A stretch of 28,324 nucleotides of DNA from Roseiarcus sp050013915. Lineage in GTDB: Bacteria; Pseudomonadota; Alphaproteobacteria; Rhizobiales; Beijerinckiaceae. Under the pieces are notes generated by a model, which was not told the DNA's origin, ran no database searches, and saw only the letters and a list, made by a program, of their open reading frames with translations. The translations under genes were made by a program, and so were the position numbers. Where the stretch lies: assembly GCA_050013915.1 (NCBI GenBank), contig JBEKEI010000044.1:1-28324 (forward strand), given 5' to 3'. Each line of letters begins with the position of its first letter. Positions within the stretch are counted from its first letter, which is position 1. Below, piece after piece: positions 14,863-22,830 of this stretch.

Positions 14863-15657
14863 TCAGAGCCGGCTCAGCAGTTCCGCCTTCTTCGCGGCGA
14901 ATTCCGATTCGGTCAGAATTTCCTTGCGGCGGAGCTCGGCAAGGCCTTCGAGCGTCTTCAGAATTTCGGCCGCCGGCAACGGCGCCACGGGCGAGGCGGC
15001 GGCGGCCGGCGCGAAGGGTGACGGCCACGGCGCCGGATCGGCGGCGCGCTCGTCCCGCGGCGAAATCAGGGGGAGGTCGGCGACGTTCACGAGCCCGAAC
15101 TGGCTGGTGAAGCTCAGCGTCTGGTCGCCGCCTTGCTGCTGGGAAAATCCGGACAGCCGGTGGTCGCCCGCGTCATAGACCCGCACCCGGCCACCCTGCT
15201 GGATCGCCAGGCGGCGAGAAGCGGGAAAGAACGCATAGCGCATTTCGTTTTGGGCGCCGGCAGAGGCGGGTTCGCCGAGTTCCGCGGGCCACCACCGGCC
15301 CGGCGAACCCAAGCCCGCCGCGAACAGGCCGGCGACGACGCCGCCGGACTGGCTCTGCGTCTGGGTCCGCCGCGCCTCGAGGCCGGGCGCGGGCTGGCTG
15401 CGCAGCAGGCCGGCAAGTTCATTGCAGAGCGCGTCGACGCGATGCTTGAGGCCGTGATTGAACATGTCGCCGATCATGCTCATCCCGCCCTGCGCCCATT
15501 GTCCCATGCCGCCTAGATCGGGATGATTGAACTGCGCCTGAGTTCCGCCGCCGTGGGCCAGAGCGTCGAGAACGGCGCGCGCCGCGTCGACGCCGACGCC
15601 GTGCCGCGCGGCGATTTCCTCCAGCACGCGGGCGCCTTCGGGGGTGAGCTCCGGCAT
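14863..15657 (-). CDS. SHOCT-domain protein of unknown function
   Basis: 264 residues starting MPELTPEGARVLEEIAARHGVGVDAARAVLDAL; the first ~35 residues predict as two helices. A Gly/Met-rich linker (GGMGQWAQGGMSMIGDMFN) and a predicted helix around LKHRVDALCNELAGLL follow. The middle (~residues 110-190) has strand-like segments such as MRYAFFPASRRLAIQQGGRVRVYDAG. A proline/alanine-rich linker leads to a C-terminal SHOCT motif (ILKTLEGLAELRRKEILTESEFAAKKAELL), a short module found at the ends of many bacterial proteins and thought to promote oligomerisation. No signal peptide is present. ATG at 15657 has GGAAGGA upstream. It starts 32 bases after the phosphatase stop, so the pair is likely one operon. 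The function is not known to me. Confidence 0.85.
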   Translation of the reverse strand: MPELTPEGARVLEEIAARHGVGVDAARAVLDALAHGGGTQAQFNHPDLGGMGQWAQGGMSMIGDMFNHGLKHRVDALCNELAGLLRSQPAPGLEARRTQTQSQSGGVVAGLFAAGLGSPGRWWPAELGEPASAGAQNEMRYAFFPASRRLAIQQGGRVRVYDAGDHRLSGFSQQQGGDQTLSFTSQFGLVNVADLPLISPRDERAADPAPWPSPFAPAAAASPVAPLPAAEILKTLEGLAELRRKEILTESEFAAKKAELLSRL

Positions 15658-15689
15658 GAGTGATTCCTTCCCTGGATCGAACCGCCAAT

Positions 15690-16271
15690 TCACCTCGACG
15701 CGCGCACCGCAAGGCCGGCCTCGACCTCGCTGGCGCGATCGAGGCCGCGCATAACGTCCGCGAGCTCCGGTTGCGCCGCGAGTCGGCGCGCATAGATTTC
15801 GTTGGCCGCCGCGGACAATCGACCGCCGCGGCCGAGCCGCTCGTCGGCGAATCCGATCATGCGGGCGTTCGGCCACGCCTGCGGCCTGATCGTCGTCAGG
15901 CGTTCGGCGACGCCGGCTTCGCCCTCGCGCGGAAAGGCCTGTGCGAGGATCATCATCATCGCCGCCGTCGAGCGCGAGATTCCGGCGTGACAGTGAATCA
16001 GCAGATGGCCCGGATCGTCGCCGAGATCGCGACCGAACGAAAGGATAGCGTCGACGTCGGCGACCTGCGGCAAAACGACGCCGGGGCCCGGTTCGATCGC
16101 GTCGTGAAAATGCAGGGTCAACCGCGAGTGCGGATCGAACGCCCGGAACGCGGTCGGCGCCGGCCAGTGCGGATCGAGGATCGAGAGAACGTGGGTGACG
16201 CCCCGCGCGCTGTGGCCGTCGAGTTCATCGAGGCCGCAGATGGTCAGAACGGAGAACGTGGACGGCCGCAT
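15690..16271 (-). CDS. dual-specificity/tyrosine-type protein phosphatase
   Basis: 193 residues. The P-loop HCHAGISRS contains the CX5R signature (C94, R100) of cysteine-based phosphatases; D57 in HFHDAIEPG is a good candidate general acid. The order (DxxD-like loop, then P-loop, then helices) matches bacterial dual-specificity-like phosphatases, some of which in alphaproteobacteria are annotated only as 'tyrosine protein phosphatase'. Substrate is unknown: phosphoprotein, phosphoinositide-like or nucleotide substrates are all possible. ATG at 16271 (MRPSTFSVLTICGL) is preferred over the ATG at 16313 because family members begin close to the first strand; neither start has a strong Shine-Dalgarno site. 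It lies upstream of the SHOCT protein in a two-gene unit, divergent from the hydroxylase gene. Confidence 0.85.
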   Translation of the reverse strand: MRPSTFSVLTICGLDELDGHSARGVTHVLSILDPHWPAPTAFRAFDPHSRLTLHFHDAIEPGPGVVLPQVADVDAILSFGRDLGDDPGHLLIHCHAGISRSTAAMMMILAQAFPREGEAGVAERLTTIRPQAWPNARMIGFADERLGRGGRLSAAANEIYARRLAAQPELADVMRGLDRASEVEAGLAVRASR

Positions 16272-16510
16272 GCGCGCATCGTAACGGCAATGGGCGCGGG
16301 CTTCCAGCGCCATGGCGCCGGAGGCGAGACGCCGTTGGGTCGCGAAGCCGCGTCGGGGAGCCGATGCGAGGCGCGTTCACCGAAAATTAGCTCAGCCGCA
16401 AACGAGCCTCGCGCCGTCGGCGCCGGCGGGCGTTCGCGCGATTCGCTTAACCCGTTGGAAGGCTCAGGCTGCCTAGGCTGACTTTCGTTCTCGCCCCAAA
16501 GGGTATCGCC
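16272..16510. other. divergent intergenic region, phosphatase / hydroxylase
   Basis: The 239 bases between two divergent genes must hold both promoters. The pentamer AGGCT occurs three times in 16461-16482. No clear -35/-10 pair was found for either direction. The hydroxylase start is preceded by AAAGGG. Confidence 0.35.
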
Positions 16511-17596
16511 ATGGACCTGATCGCGTCGGGCTGGACTTCAATTATCGGCCAGTTGCAGGCGCTCTTCGGCCCGGCGGCGTTCGTCGACCGCCTGCATTCG
16601 GTGTTCGGCGCGGGATCGCCCTATGGGCCGATCGCGCTCACGGGCGCGCTCGTGTTCAGCCTCCTGTTCTACGTCGACGCGCGGCGCAAGCGCGGGCGCA
16701 GGATGAGCGCCGTCGGCTTCCTGCGATCGGTGTTCCCCAGGCGCATCGTCCTGCATCCGTCCTCGCGTCTCGATCTGCGCTTGTGGATCGTGAACACGAT
16801 CGTCTTCGCCTCGGCTTACGGCCTGCTCGCAGTCGGCAGCGTCCTGTGGCGGGACGCCACGCTGAATCTGCTGACCACCGCTTTCGGCCGCCACGAGCCG
16901 AGCGCATTGCCGGTGTACGCGATCCTGACGATCGTCACCCTCGCCCAGTTGCTCGCCTATGAATTGGGATATTGGGTGGGCCACTATCTCTTCCATGTGA
17001 TCCCGGCCCTCTGGGAGTTCCACAAGGTGCATCATTCCGCCGAAGTGATGACGACCCTGACGGAGATGCGAACGCATCCCGTCGAGATTATCGCCTTCAT
17101 GAACATCATCGGCTTGGCTACGGGCCTGGCGTTCGGCGTGATGACCTATGCGTTCGGGCCGGGCCTGCAACCATTCACGCTGCTCAACCTCAACATCGTC
17201 CTGATGCTGTTCATCATCACCATCGGGCACTTGCGTCACTCGCACATGTGGATCGCGTTCACCGGGCTGGCCGGTCGGCTGTTCCAGAGCCCTGCCCATC
17301 ATCAGATCCATCACTCCGACCAGCCGCGCCATTTCAACAAGAACCTCGGCTTCGCCCTGGCGGTGTGGGACTGGTTGTTCGGGACGCTCTACGTTCCTGA
17401 GACTCATGAGAAAATCACGTTCGGGGTCGGCGCGGAGCACCTCCGCTACGACACGGTGCTGCGGACCTTCGCGCTGCCCTTCGCCGCCTCGGCGGACCAT
17501 GTCGTCAAATGGGCGTCCGGCATGAGGCGCCGCCTGGGCAAGGGCAAGCCGGCGATCGCACCGCCGGCGCCGACCGCGCGGATTTCACAGGGATAG
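16511..17596 (+). CDS. sterol desaturase / fatty acid hydroxylase family membrane enzyme
   Basis: 361 residues, an integral-membrane di-iron enzyme family that inserts oxygen into or desaturates lipids. The eight-histidine pattern is complete: HYLFH (H158, H162), HKVHH (H171, H174, H175), HLRHSH (H240-H245) and HQIHH (H264, H267, H268). Several hydrophobic segments (residues ~38-55, ~92-112, ~135-155, ~195-240) place it in the inner membrane. Substrate may be a fatty acid, hopanoid, carotenoid or sterol; the sequence does not decide. The C-terminal ~40 residues are basic and proline-rich and probably cytoplasmic. No other lipid or hopanoid gene is next to it; the thioesterase on the opposite strand converges with it, 23 bases between stops. 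Confidence 0.9.
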   Translation: MDLIASGWTSIIGQLQALFGPAAFVDRLHSVFGAGSPYGPIALTGALVFSLLFYVDARRKRGRRMSAVGFLRSVFPRRIVLHPSSRLDLRLWIVNTIVFASAYGLLAVGSVLWRDATLNLLTTAFGRHEPSALPVYAILTIVTLAQLLAYELGYWVGHYLFHVIPALWEFHKVHHSAEVMTTLTEMRTHPVEIIAFMNIIGLATGLAFGVMTYAFGPGLQPFTLLNLNIVLMLFIITIGHLRHSHMWIAFTGLAGRLFQSPAHHQIHHSDQPRHFNKNLGFALAVWDWLFGTLYVPETHEKITFGVGAEHLRYDTVLRTFALPFAASADHVVKWASGMRRRLGKGKPAIAPPAPTARISQG

Positions 17597-17619
17597 CCGA
17601 ACGCGCAAGCCGGCTCGGC

Positions 17620-18123
17620 TCACGGCGTGACCGAGCTCGGCGACCGGCGGCGAAGTGTGAGGCCCTGGCCAGCCTCCAGGGGCGTCGGCGACTCGGCGTC
17701 AACGGCCGCGATCGCCTGCAGAATCGCCGCGACGGCGGGCGGAAAATCAGCCGCGCGCGGCCGATCGCCGGCCCGGTCGACGCAGATCATCACCTGCTCG
17801 CTGGTCGAGGCCAGGGCGCCGTCGCTGCCGCGCCGCGCCTCGAGCCAGAGGCGCAGGCGCTTGCCGTCGGTCTCCAGCACGCGCACCGCGATCGCGAGCC
17901 GGTCGCCCCGTTTGACCTCGGCGAGGTAGCGGATGACCAGCGCGAGCGTATAGATGGTTCGGCCCGTCGCGCGCCGCCCTTCGGCGCCGAGCCCGACGCG
18001 GTCCATGAACGCGTCGCCGGCCTGGCTGAACGCGACCGCGTGGTAAGCGTCGTTCAGGTGCTCGTTATAGTCGAGCCAGGCGGCGGGAATTTCGATCTCC
18101 AGACAAGGCGTCGGCGCCGTCAT
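17620..18123 (-). CDS. hot-dog fold thioesterase
   Basis: 167 residues with the hot-dog thioesterase opening 'WLDYNEHLNDAYH' (D18, N20, H22) followed by the long helix AVAFSQAGDAFMDRVG. The strands YTLALVIRYLAEVKRGD and LRLWLEARRGSDG match the 4-hydroxybenzoyl-CoA thioesterase-like family. It hydrolyses an acyl-CoA or related thioester; the closest pattern I recall is the betainyl-/carnitine-linked thioesterases, but this is only a suggestion. ATG at 18123 has GAGGAG 7 bases upstream, which rules out the longer open frame to 18465. It is monocistronic as far as can be seen, divergent from the EamA gene. Confidence 0.85.
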   Translation of the reverse strand: MTAPTPCLEIEIPAAWLDYNEHLNDAYHAVAFSQAGDAFMDRVGLGAEGRRATGRTIYTLALVIRYLAEVKRGDRLAIAVRVLETDGKRLRLWLEARRGSDGALASTSEQVMICVDRAGDRPRAADFPPAVAAILQAIAAVDAESPTPLEAGQGLTLRRRSPSSVTP

Positions 18124-18310
18124 GCAGGACTCCTCGATTGGCGCGCGGCCCGCGCCGCCGCTTTTCCTACCGGCCGGGACCACGTATCGTCCAATGCGAA
18201 ATTGAGCTGCGCGTCGAAATTTGCGCAAGCCGGACATTGTGCGCCGCCTTCGACGCGCATCTAGCCGGGACCGACGGCGCCGCACTCGAACCGGGCGAAT
18301 CGGAGAACTC

Positions 18311-19198
18311 ATGCTGGGCGGAACATCGGCGCGCCGGCGTGGGATCGTCCTGGTGTTCGTCGCAACCATCCTGTGGAGTTCGGCCGGGTTCTTCGCCCGG
18401 CTGCTCGGCCATCTCGACCTCTGGACGATGCTGAGCGGGCGCGCGTTCTTCGGCGGCCTCTTCATGCTCGTCCCGGCGTTCCTCGAGTGGCGGCGGGGCG
18501 TGCTCGGCCCGCGGTTCGGATTCGGGCCCGCCTCGCCGCTGCTCGTCGCGCTGTCGGCGATCGCGATCGGCTGTTATGTCGCCGCCCTCCATGCGACGAC
18601 CGTCGCCGAAGTGATGGTCATCTACGCCACCCTGCCGTTCGTCGCGGCCGGCCTCGTCTTCCTGGTCGGCGGGGAGAAGACGACCCGCCGCACGCTCATC
18701 GCCGCCGGCGTCGCTTTCGCCGGCGTCATCGTCATGGTGGCGAGCGCGGTCGGGACGGGGCGGCTGCCCGGCCAGATCGTCGCCTTCGCGATGACCCTCG
18801 CCTTCGCGCTGATGATAGTGATTCAGCGGCGATATCCCGCGCTGTCGATGACGTCGACCAACGCGCTCGCCGCGCTGGCCGCCGCCGCCGCCGCCTACGG
18901 CCTGTCGCCCCGTCCCGCCGTGTCCGCATACGATCTGGCCATGCTCGCCCTGTTCGGGCTGGCGACGGTTTGCCTCGCCTTCTTCCTGTTCATGGAGGGC
19001 GCCAAGCACATCCCGGCGGCCGAATCCGGCCTGATCACGATGCTCGACGTCGTCCTCGGCCCCTCGTGGGTGTACCTCGCGTTCGGCGAAACGCCGGCGC
19101 CGTCGGCCGTCGTCGGCGGCGCGCTCGTCCTGGGCGCGCTCGTCTGGCGGCTGGCGCCCGAAATGCGCGGCGAGCGCGGCGCCGCGACTGCCGGATAA
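18311..19198 (+). CDS. EamA/DMT-superfamily transporter
   Basis: A 295-residue inner-membrane protein with ten predicted helices in two five-helix repeats, the normal EamA layout. The first repeat opens with GIVLVFVATILWSSAGFFAR and the second, from about residue 145, ends with the typical 'AAESGLITMLDVVLGPSWVYLAFGE' segment. Family members export amino acids, nucleotide precursors or other small metabolites; the substrate is not predictable. ATG at 18311 follows GGAGAACTC; the open frame extends upstream to 18221 without protein-like sequence. The next gene (SDR) begins 91 bases downstream, so co-transcription is possible. The charged tail ends EMRGERGAATAG. Confidence 0.92.
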   Translation: MLGGTSARRRGIVLVFVATILWSSAGFFARLLGHLDLWTMLSGRAFFGGLFMLVPAFLEWRRGVLGPRFGFGPASPLLVALSAIAIGCYVAALHATTVAEVMVIYATLPFVAAGLVFLVGGEKTTRRTLIAAGVAFAGVIVMVASAVGTGRLPGQIVAFAMTLAFALMIVIQRRYPALSMTSTNALAALAAAAAAYGLSPRPAVSAYDLAMLALFGLATVCLAFFLFMEGAKHIPAAESGLITMLDVVLGPSWVYLAFGETPAPSAVVGGALVLGALVWRLAPEMRGERGAATAG

Positions 19199-19289
19199 TC
19201 ATGCGCCGCGCGTCGCGACGGGGCTGCGAAATCGCCGCTCAGGCTCTATAACGAGAGACGTGCGGCTCCGTCCCGGAGGGGAAAGCATC

Positions 19290-20045
19290 ATGGCCGAAGA
19301 CAAGTTCGCTCTGATCACCGGCGCGGGCGCGGGCATCGGCCGCGCGACTTCATTGGCGCTCGCCAAAGCGGGCTGGAGCGTCGCTTTGGCGGGGCGCCGG
19401 CCGGAAGCCCTCGAGGAAACGGCCCGGGGCGTGGCGGCGTCCGGCGGCCGAGCGCTCGCATTCCCCTGCGACATCGCCGACCCCGACGCCGTCAGGGCGC
19501 TGTTCGCCCGGATCCGGGAGTCGTTCGGCCGGCTCGACCTCCTGTTCAACAACGCCGGCGCCGGCGCCCCGCCGATCCCATTGGAAGAACTGTCCTGGGC
19601 ACAGTGGAAGGCGGTCGTCGACGTCAACCTGACGGGCGCCTTCCTGTGCGCGCAGGGCGCGATCCTGATGATGAAGAGCCAGAGCCCCAGGGGCGGCCGC
19701 ATCATCAACAACGGATCGATCTCCGCGCATGCGCCCCGTCCGAACTCGGCGCCCTATACCGCGACGAAGCACGCGATCTCCGGCCTCACCAAGTCGATCG
19801 CGCTCGACGGTCGAGCGCACGACATCGCCTGCGGCCAGATCGACATCGGCAATGCGCTCACTGACATGGCGCGCAAGATGACGCTTGGCGTTCCCCAAGC
19901 CGACGGCAGGATCGCGGTCGAGCCGACGATCGACCCGGCCGCGGTCGCCGACGCCGTCGCCCATATGGCGGGTCTCCCGCTGTCGACGAACATTCTGACG
20001 CTGACGATCATGGCGACGAAAATGCCCTTCGTGGGCCGCGGCTGA
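19290..20045 (+). CDS. short-chain dehydrogenase/reductase (SDR)
   Basis: 251 residues, classical SDR with an NAD(P)-binding TGAGAGIG motif (residues 10-17), NNAG (87-90) and the catalytic triad S143, Y156 and K160 (YTATK). R36-R37 after the second strand (ALAGRRPEA) suggests an NADP preference. The oxidised/reduced substrate is unknown. ATG at 19290 has GGAGGGGAAAG upstream; the upstream in-frame ATG-like start at 19260 was rejected. The asparaginase start lies 5 bases after its stop, so the two are likely translated together. The C-terminal region (LPLSTNILTLTIMATKMPFVGRG) is typical of SDR proteins of the 3-oxoacyl-ACP reductase-like group. Confidence 0.93.
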   Translation: MAEDKFALITGAGAGIGRATSLALAKAGWSVALAGRRPEALEETARGVAASGGRALAFPCDIADPDAVRALFARIRESFGRLDLLFNNAGAGAPPIPLEELSWAQWKAVVDVNLTGAFLCAQGAILMMKSQSPRGGRIINNGSISAHAPRPNSAPYTATKHAISGLTKSIALDGRAHDIACGQIDIGNALTDMARKMTLGVPQADGRIAVEPTIDPAAVADAVAHMAGLPLSTNILTLTIMATKMPFVGRG

Positions 20046-20050
20046 GCGCC

Positions 20051-21052
20051 GTGAGCGATCCGGTCCTCGTCGAAGTCCTGCGCGGCGGCAGGATCGAGAG
20101 CCGCCATCGCGGCGCTGTCGCCGTCTGCGACGCGGACGGCGATGCGGTCTTCGCGCTGGGCGACGTCTCCGCGCCGGTGTTTCCGCGTTCCGCCGTCAAG
20201 GCCTTCCAGGCGCTGCCGCTGATCGAAAGCGGCGCCGCGGATCGCTACGCTCTGAGCCCCGCCGAAATCGCGCTCGCCTGCGCCTCGCATTCGGGCGAGC
20301 CGGTCCATGTCGAAACGGCGCGCGAAATGCTGCGCAAGTGCGGCCGCGGGGTCGAGGCGCTCGAATGCGGCGTCCATTGGCCGTCGAACGCGGAGGCGGC
20401 GCGCCGCCTGGCCACGCGCGGCGGTCCGCTCTCCGCGCTGCACAACAACTGCTCGGGCAAGCATGCCGGCTTCGTCTGTCTGAGCTGCGCGGCCGGGATC
20501 GAGCCTGCGGGCTATGTCGGCGGCGGCCATCTGGTTCAGCGCGAAGTCAAGGCCGCAATCGAGGCGATGACCCGCACGCGGCTCGACGACGGCGCGATCG
20601 ACGGTTGCGCGATCCCGACCTATGCGATTCCGCTCGAGGCGCTGGCGCGCGGATTTGCGAGGTTCGGCGCCGGCCGGGGCCTGCCCGCCGCGCGCGCCGC
20701 CGCCGCCGCGCGGATCAGGGCGGCGGTTGCCGCGTTTCCATTCCTCGTCGCGGGCTCCGGCCGCTTCGATACGGTGGCGATGGACGTGCTGGGGCCGCGC
20801 GCCTTCGTCAAGACCGGGGCGGAAGGGGTCTATTGCGCGGCTTTTCCCGAGATCGGGCTCGGGGTGGCGATCAAGTGCGCCGACGGCGCCACGCGCGCGG
20901 CCGAAGCGGCGATGGCTGCGGTGATCGGTCGATTTCTCCCGTTGAGCGCGGTCGAGCGCGCCGGGCTCGCGCCGCTGCTGGAGCCGGCGATCCGCAACTG
21001 GAACGGCGCGACGGTCGGTTCGATCCGCGCCAGCGCGACGCTGGCGGGGTGA
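20051..21052 (+). CDS. class 3 (rhizobial, ReAV-like) L-asparaginase
   Basis: 333 residues. Hydrolyses L-asparagine to aspartate and ammonia. This is not the amyloid-like EcAII fold family: it shows the serine/beta-lactamase-like architecture described for Rhizobium etli ReAV. Residues that line up from memory of that enzyme: S47 and K50 (SxxK in PRSAVK), S79 in CASHSGEP, C134, K137 and H138 in NNCSGKHAG, D184 and C186 in IDGCAIP (C134, K137 and C186 as the expected zinc ligands), and K254. All appear retained at closely similar spacing. GTG at 20051 is 5 bases after the SDR stop. A pairing with an SDR oxidoreductase is not something I know as a standard arrangement. The stop is 78 bases before argB. 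Confidence 0.9.
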   Translation: MSDPVLVEVLRGGRIESRHRGAVAVCDADGDAVFALGDVSAPVFPRSAVKAFQALPLIESGAADRYALSPAEIALACASHSGEPVHVETAREMLRKCGRGVEALECGVHWPSNAEAARRLATRGGPLSALHNNCSGKHAGFVCLSCAAGIEPAGYVGGGHLVQREVKAAIEAMTRTRLDDGAIDGCAIPTYAIPLEALARGFARFGAGRGLPAARAAAAARIRAAVAAFPFLVAGSGRFDTVAMDVLGPRAFVKTGAEGVYCAAFPEIGLGVAIKCADGATRAAEAAMAAVIGRFLPLSAVERAGLAPLLEPAIRNWNGATVGSIRASATLAG

Positions 21053-21130
21053 GCCGTTGTGGCGGCCCGTTGGTTTGAGCTCGGCGGCGGGAGCGGTTAG
21101 AAGAGCGCCGCAACGAATCTGGGAGGCTCC

Positions 21131-22027
21131 ATGAACCAAGCGCGCAAGGCCGGTCCGCAGGAACAGGCAGCGATCCTGATGCAGGCGCTGCCGCACATGT
21201 TGCGCTATGACGACGCCGTCATCGTGGTCAAATACGGCGGCCACGCGATGGGCGACGAGGCCAAGGCGCGCGATTTTGCGCGCGACATGGTGCTGCTCGA
21301 GCAGTCGGGCGTCAATCCGGTCGTCGTCCACGGCGGCGGGCCGCAGATCGGCGCGATGCTGGAGAAGCTCGGCATCAAGACGCGGTTTTCCAACGGACTG
21401 CGCGTCACCGACAAGGCGACTGTCGAAATCGTCGAAATGGTGCTCGCCGGCGCCATCAACAAGCAGATCGTCGGCACGATCAACGCCGAGGGCGGCCGCG
21501 CCATCGGGCTGTGCGGCAAGGACGGCAACATGGTGACCGCGCGCAAAGTCGCCCCGCGGCACAGCAACGGAGGCGCGAACCTGGAGGACGAGGTCGATCT
21601 GGGCTTCGTCGGCGAGCCCGACAAGGTCGACATCACCGTGCTCGACCAGATTCTCGGCCGCGACCTGATCCCGGTCCTGGCGCCGATCGCGCAGGGGGCG
21701 GACGGCGAGACCTACAACGTCAACGCCGACACTTTCGCCGGCGCGATCGCCGGCGCGCTGCGCGCCAAGCGGCTGATGCTGCTGACCGACGTCCCGGGCG
21801 TTCTCGACAAGAACAAGGAGCTGATCAAGGAGCTCCGGGTGGACGACATCCGCGGCCTGATCGCCGACGGAACCATCACCGGCGGCATGATTCCCAAGGT
21901 CGAGACCTGCATTTATGCGCTGGAGCAGGGCGTCGAAGGCGTGGTCATCCTCGACGGCAAGATCGGCCACGCCGTACTGATTGAACTGCTGACCGATCAT
22001 GGCGTGGGCACGCTGATCACCCGCTGA
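21131..22027 (+). CDS. argB: N-acetylglutamate kinase
   Basis: 298 residues. Phosphorylates N-acetylglutamate in the second step of arginine synthesis; in most alphaproteobacteria it is the arginine-feedback-controlled step. Motifs: VVKYGGHAM (K34), HGGGPQ (67-72), TISDL-equivalent DVPGVLD, and GGMIPKVETC near the C-terminus. The ~20 residues before the kinase core (MNQARKAGPQEQAAILMQAL) are the N-terminal helix found in the arginine-sensitive hexameric type, so feedback inhibition is likely. ATG at 21131 has GGGAGG 6 bases upstream. The gene is 78 bases after the asparaginase and 98 bases before tsaB; no other arg gene is present. Confidence 0.96.
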   Translation: MNQARKAGPQEQAAILMQALPHMLRYDDAVIVVKYGGHAMGDEAKARDFARDMVLLEQSGVNPVVVHGGGPQIGAMLEKLGIKTRFSNGLRVTDKATVEIVEMVLAGAINKQIVGTINAEGGRAIGLCGKDGNMVTARKVAPRHSNGGANLEDEVDLGFVGEPDKVDITVLDQILGRDLIPVLAPIAQGADGETYNVNADTFAGAIAGALRAKRLMLLTDVPGVLDKNKELIKELRVDDIRGLIADGTITGGMIPKVETCIYALEQGVEGVVILDGKIGHAVLIELLTDHGVGTLITR

Positions 22028-22125
22028 CGCAGGCGCAAGCAAACGGATTTTTTCGCGATCGCGACCGCCTCGGCGCCCCCGGAGCATGGGCTGTTCGCGG
22101 CGCCGGGCGTTTGATATCAAGCCCC

Positions 22126-22815
22126 ATGCGCATTCTGGCCATCGACACCTGCTGCGGCGCCGTCTCGGCCTGTGTCCTCGACAGCGGCGCCGACGGGGCG
22201 ATCGCCCGACGCACCGAACCGATGGCGCGCGGCCATGCCGAAGCGCTGGCGCCGTTGCTCGAAGAATTGCTCGCGGGCGTGGCGGGCGGCTTCGCGAGTC
22301 TGGATCGCATCGCGGCCACGGCGGGTCCGGGCTCGTTCACCGGCATTCGCATCGGCCTTGCGACCGCGCGGGCGATGGGCCTGGCGCTGGAGATTCCGGT
22401 GCTCGGCGTCTCCACGCTCGTCGCCTTCGCGGCGCCCCTGCTGCTCGAAGCGCGTTCGGAGATCATCGCCTCCGTGATCGACGCGCATCACGGGCGCGTC
22501 TATCTCCAGCTGTTCGAGGCGACCGGACGCCCGCTCCTGCCCCCGCGCGTCGACGGGCTGCGCGAGGCGGCGCGCGCGATCGGGGCCGGCCCGGTGCGCA
22601 TAGCGGGCAGCGGCGCGCGCCTGCTGGCCATTGAGGCCGCCCGGCTCGGCGTCGCGGTCGAACGCGCCGACGGCGCCGAGTTTCCCGACATCGTCGCGAT
22701 CGCGCGAATCGGCCTGGCGACGGAGCCGCGCGCCTGTCCGCCGCGGCCCGTCTATCTCAAGCCGCCCGACGCGCGGCCGGCGAGCGGCGAGGGCGTCGCG
22801 CGCGTGAATTCCTGA
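22126..22815 (+). CDS. tsaB: tRNA N6-threonylcarbamoyladenosine biosynthesis protein TsaB
   Basis: 229 residues, an actin-like ATPase-fold protein that partners TsaD and TsaE to make the t6A modification at position 37 of ANN-decoding tRNAs. Start MRILAIDTCC carries the first nucleotide-binding strand, and AGPGSFTGIRIGLA (67-79) is the diagnostic TsaB segment. ATG at 22126 is preferred to the upstream frame start at 22111. No strong Shine-Dalgarno site is visible; a 10-bp palindrome TTGATATCAA (22111-22120) ends 5 bases before the ATG. rimI begins 15 bases after its stop, the usual tsaB-rimI order. Confidence 0.94.
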   Translation: MRILAIDTCCGAVSACVLDSGADGAIARRTEPMARGHAEALAPLLEELLAGVAGGFASLDRIAATAGPGSFTGIRIGLATARAMGLALEIPVLGVSTLVAFAAPLLLEARSEIIASVIDAHHGRVYLQLFEATGRPLLPPRVDGLREAARAIGAGPVRIAGSGARLLAIEAARLGVAVERADGAEFPDIVAIARIGLATEPRACPPRPVYLKPPDARPASGEGVARVNS

Positions 22816-22830
22816 TCCTGCGGAACGTCG

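Noticed and set aside
14826..14872. Repeated GGCGCGCGCGG between xylB and the SHOCT gene
   Set aside because: Simple alternating GC sequence, common by chance at this base composition.
17595..17620. Inverted repeat AGCCGA/TCGGCT between the hydroxylase and thioesterase stops as a bidirectional terminator
   Set aside because: Only a 6-bp stem with a 14-base loop and no T-run on either side.
19754..22120. 788-codon minus-strand frame across the SDR, asparaginase and argB genes
   Set aside because: Antisense to three well-supported genes, low-complexity composition, no motif.
22111..22120. Palindrome TTGATATCAA as a tsaB operator
   Set aside because: A 10-bp palindrome ending 5 bases before the start codon is suggestive but too short to support alone.
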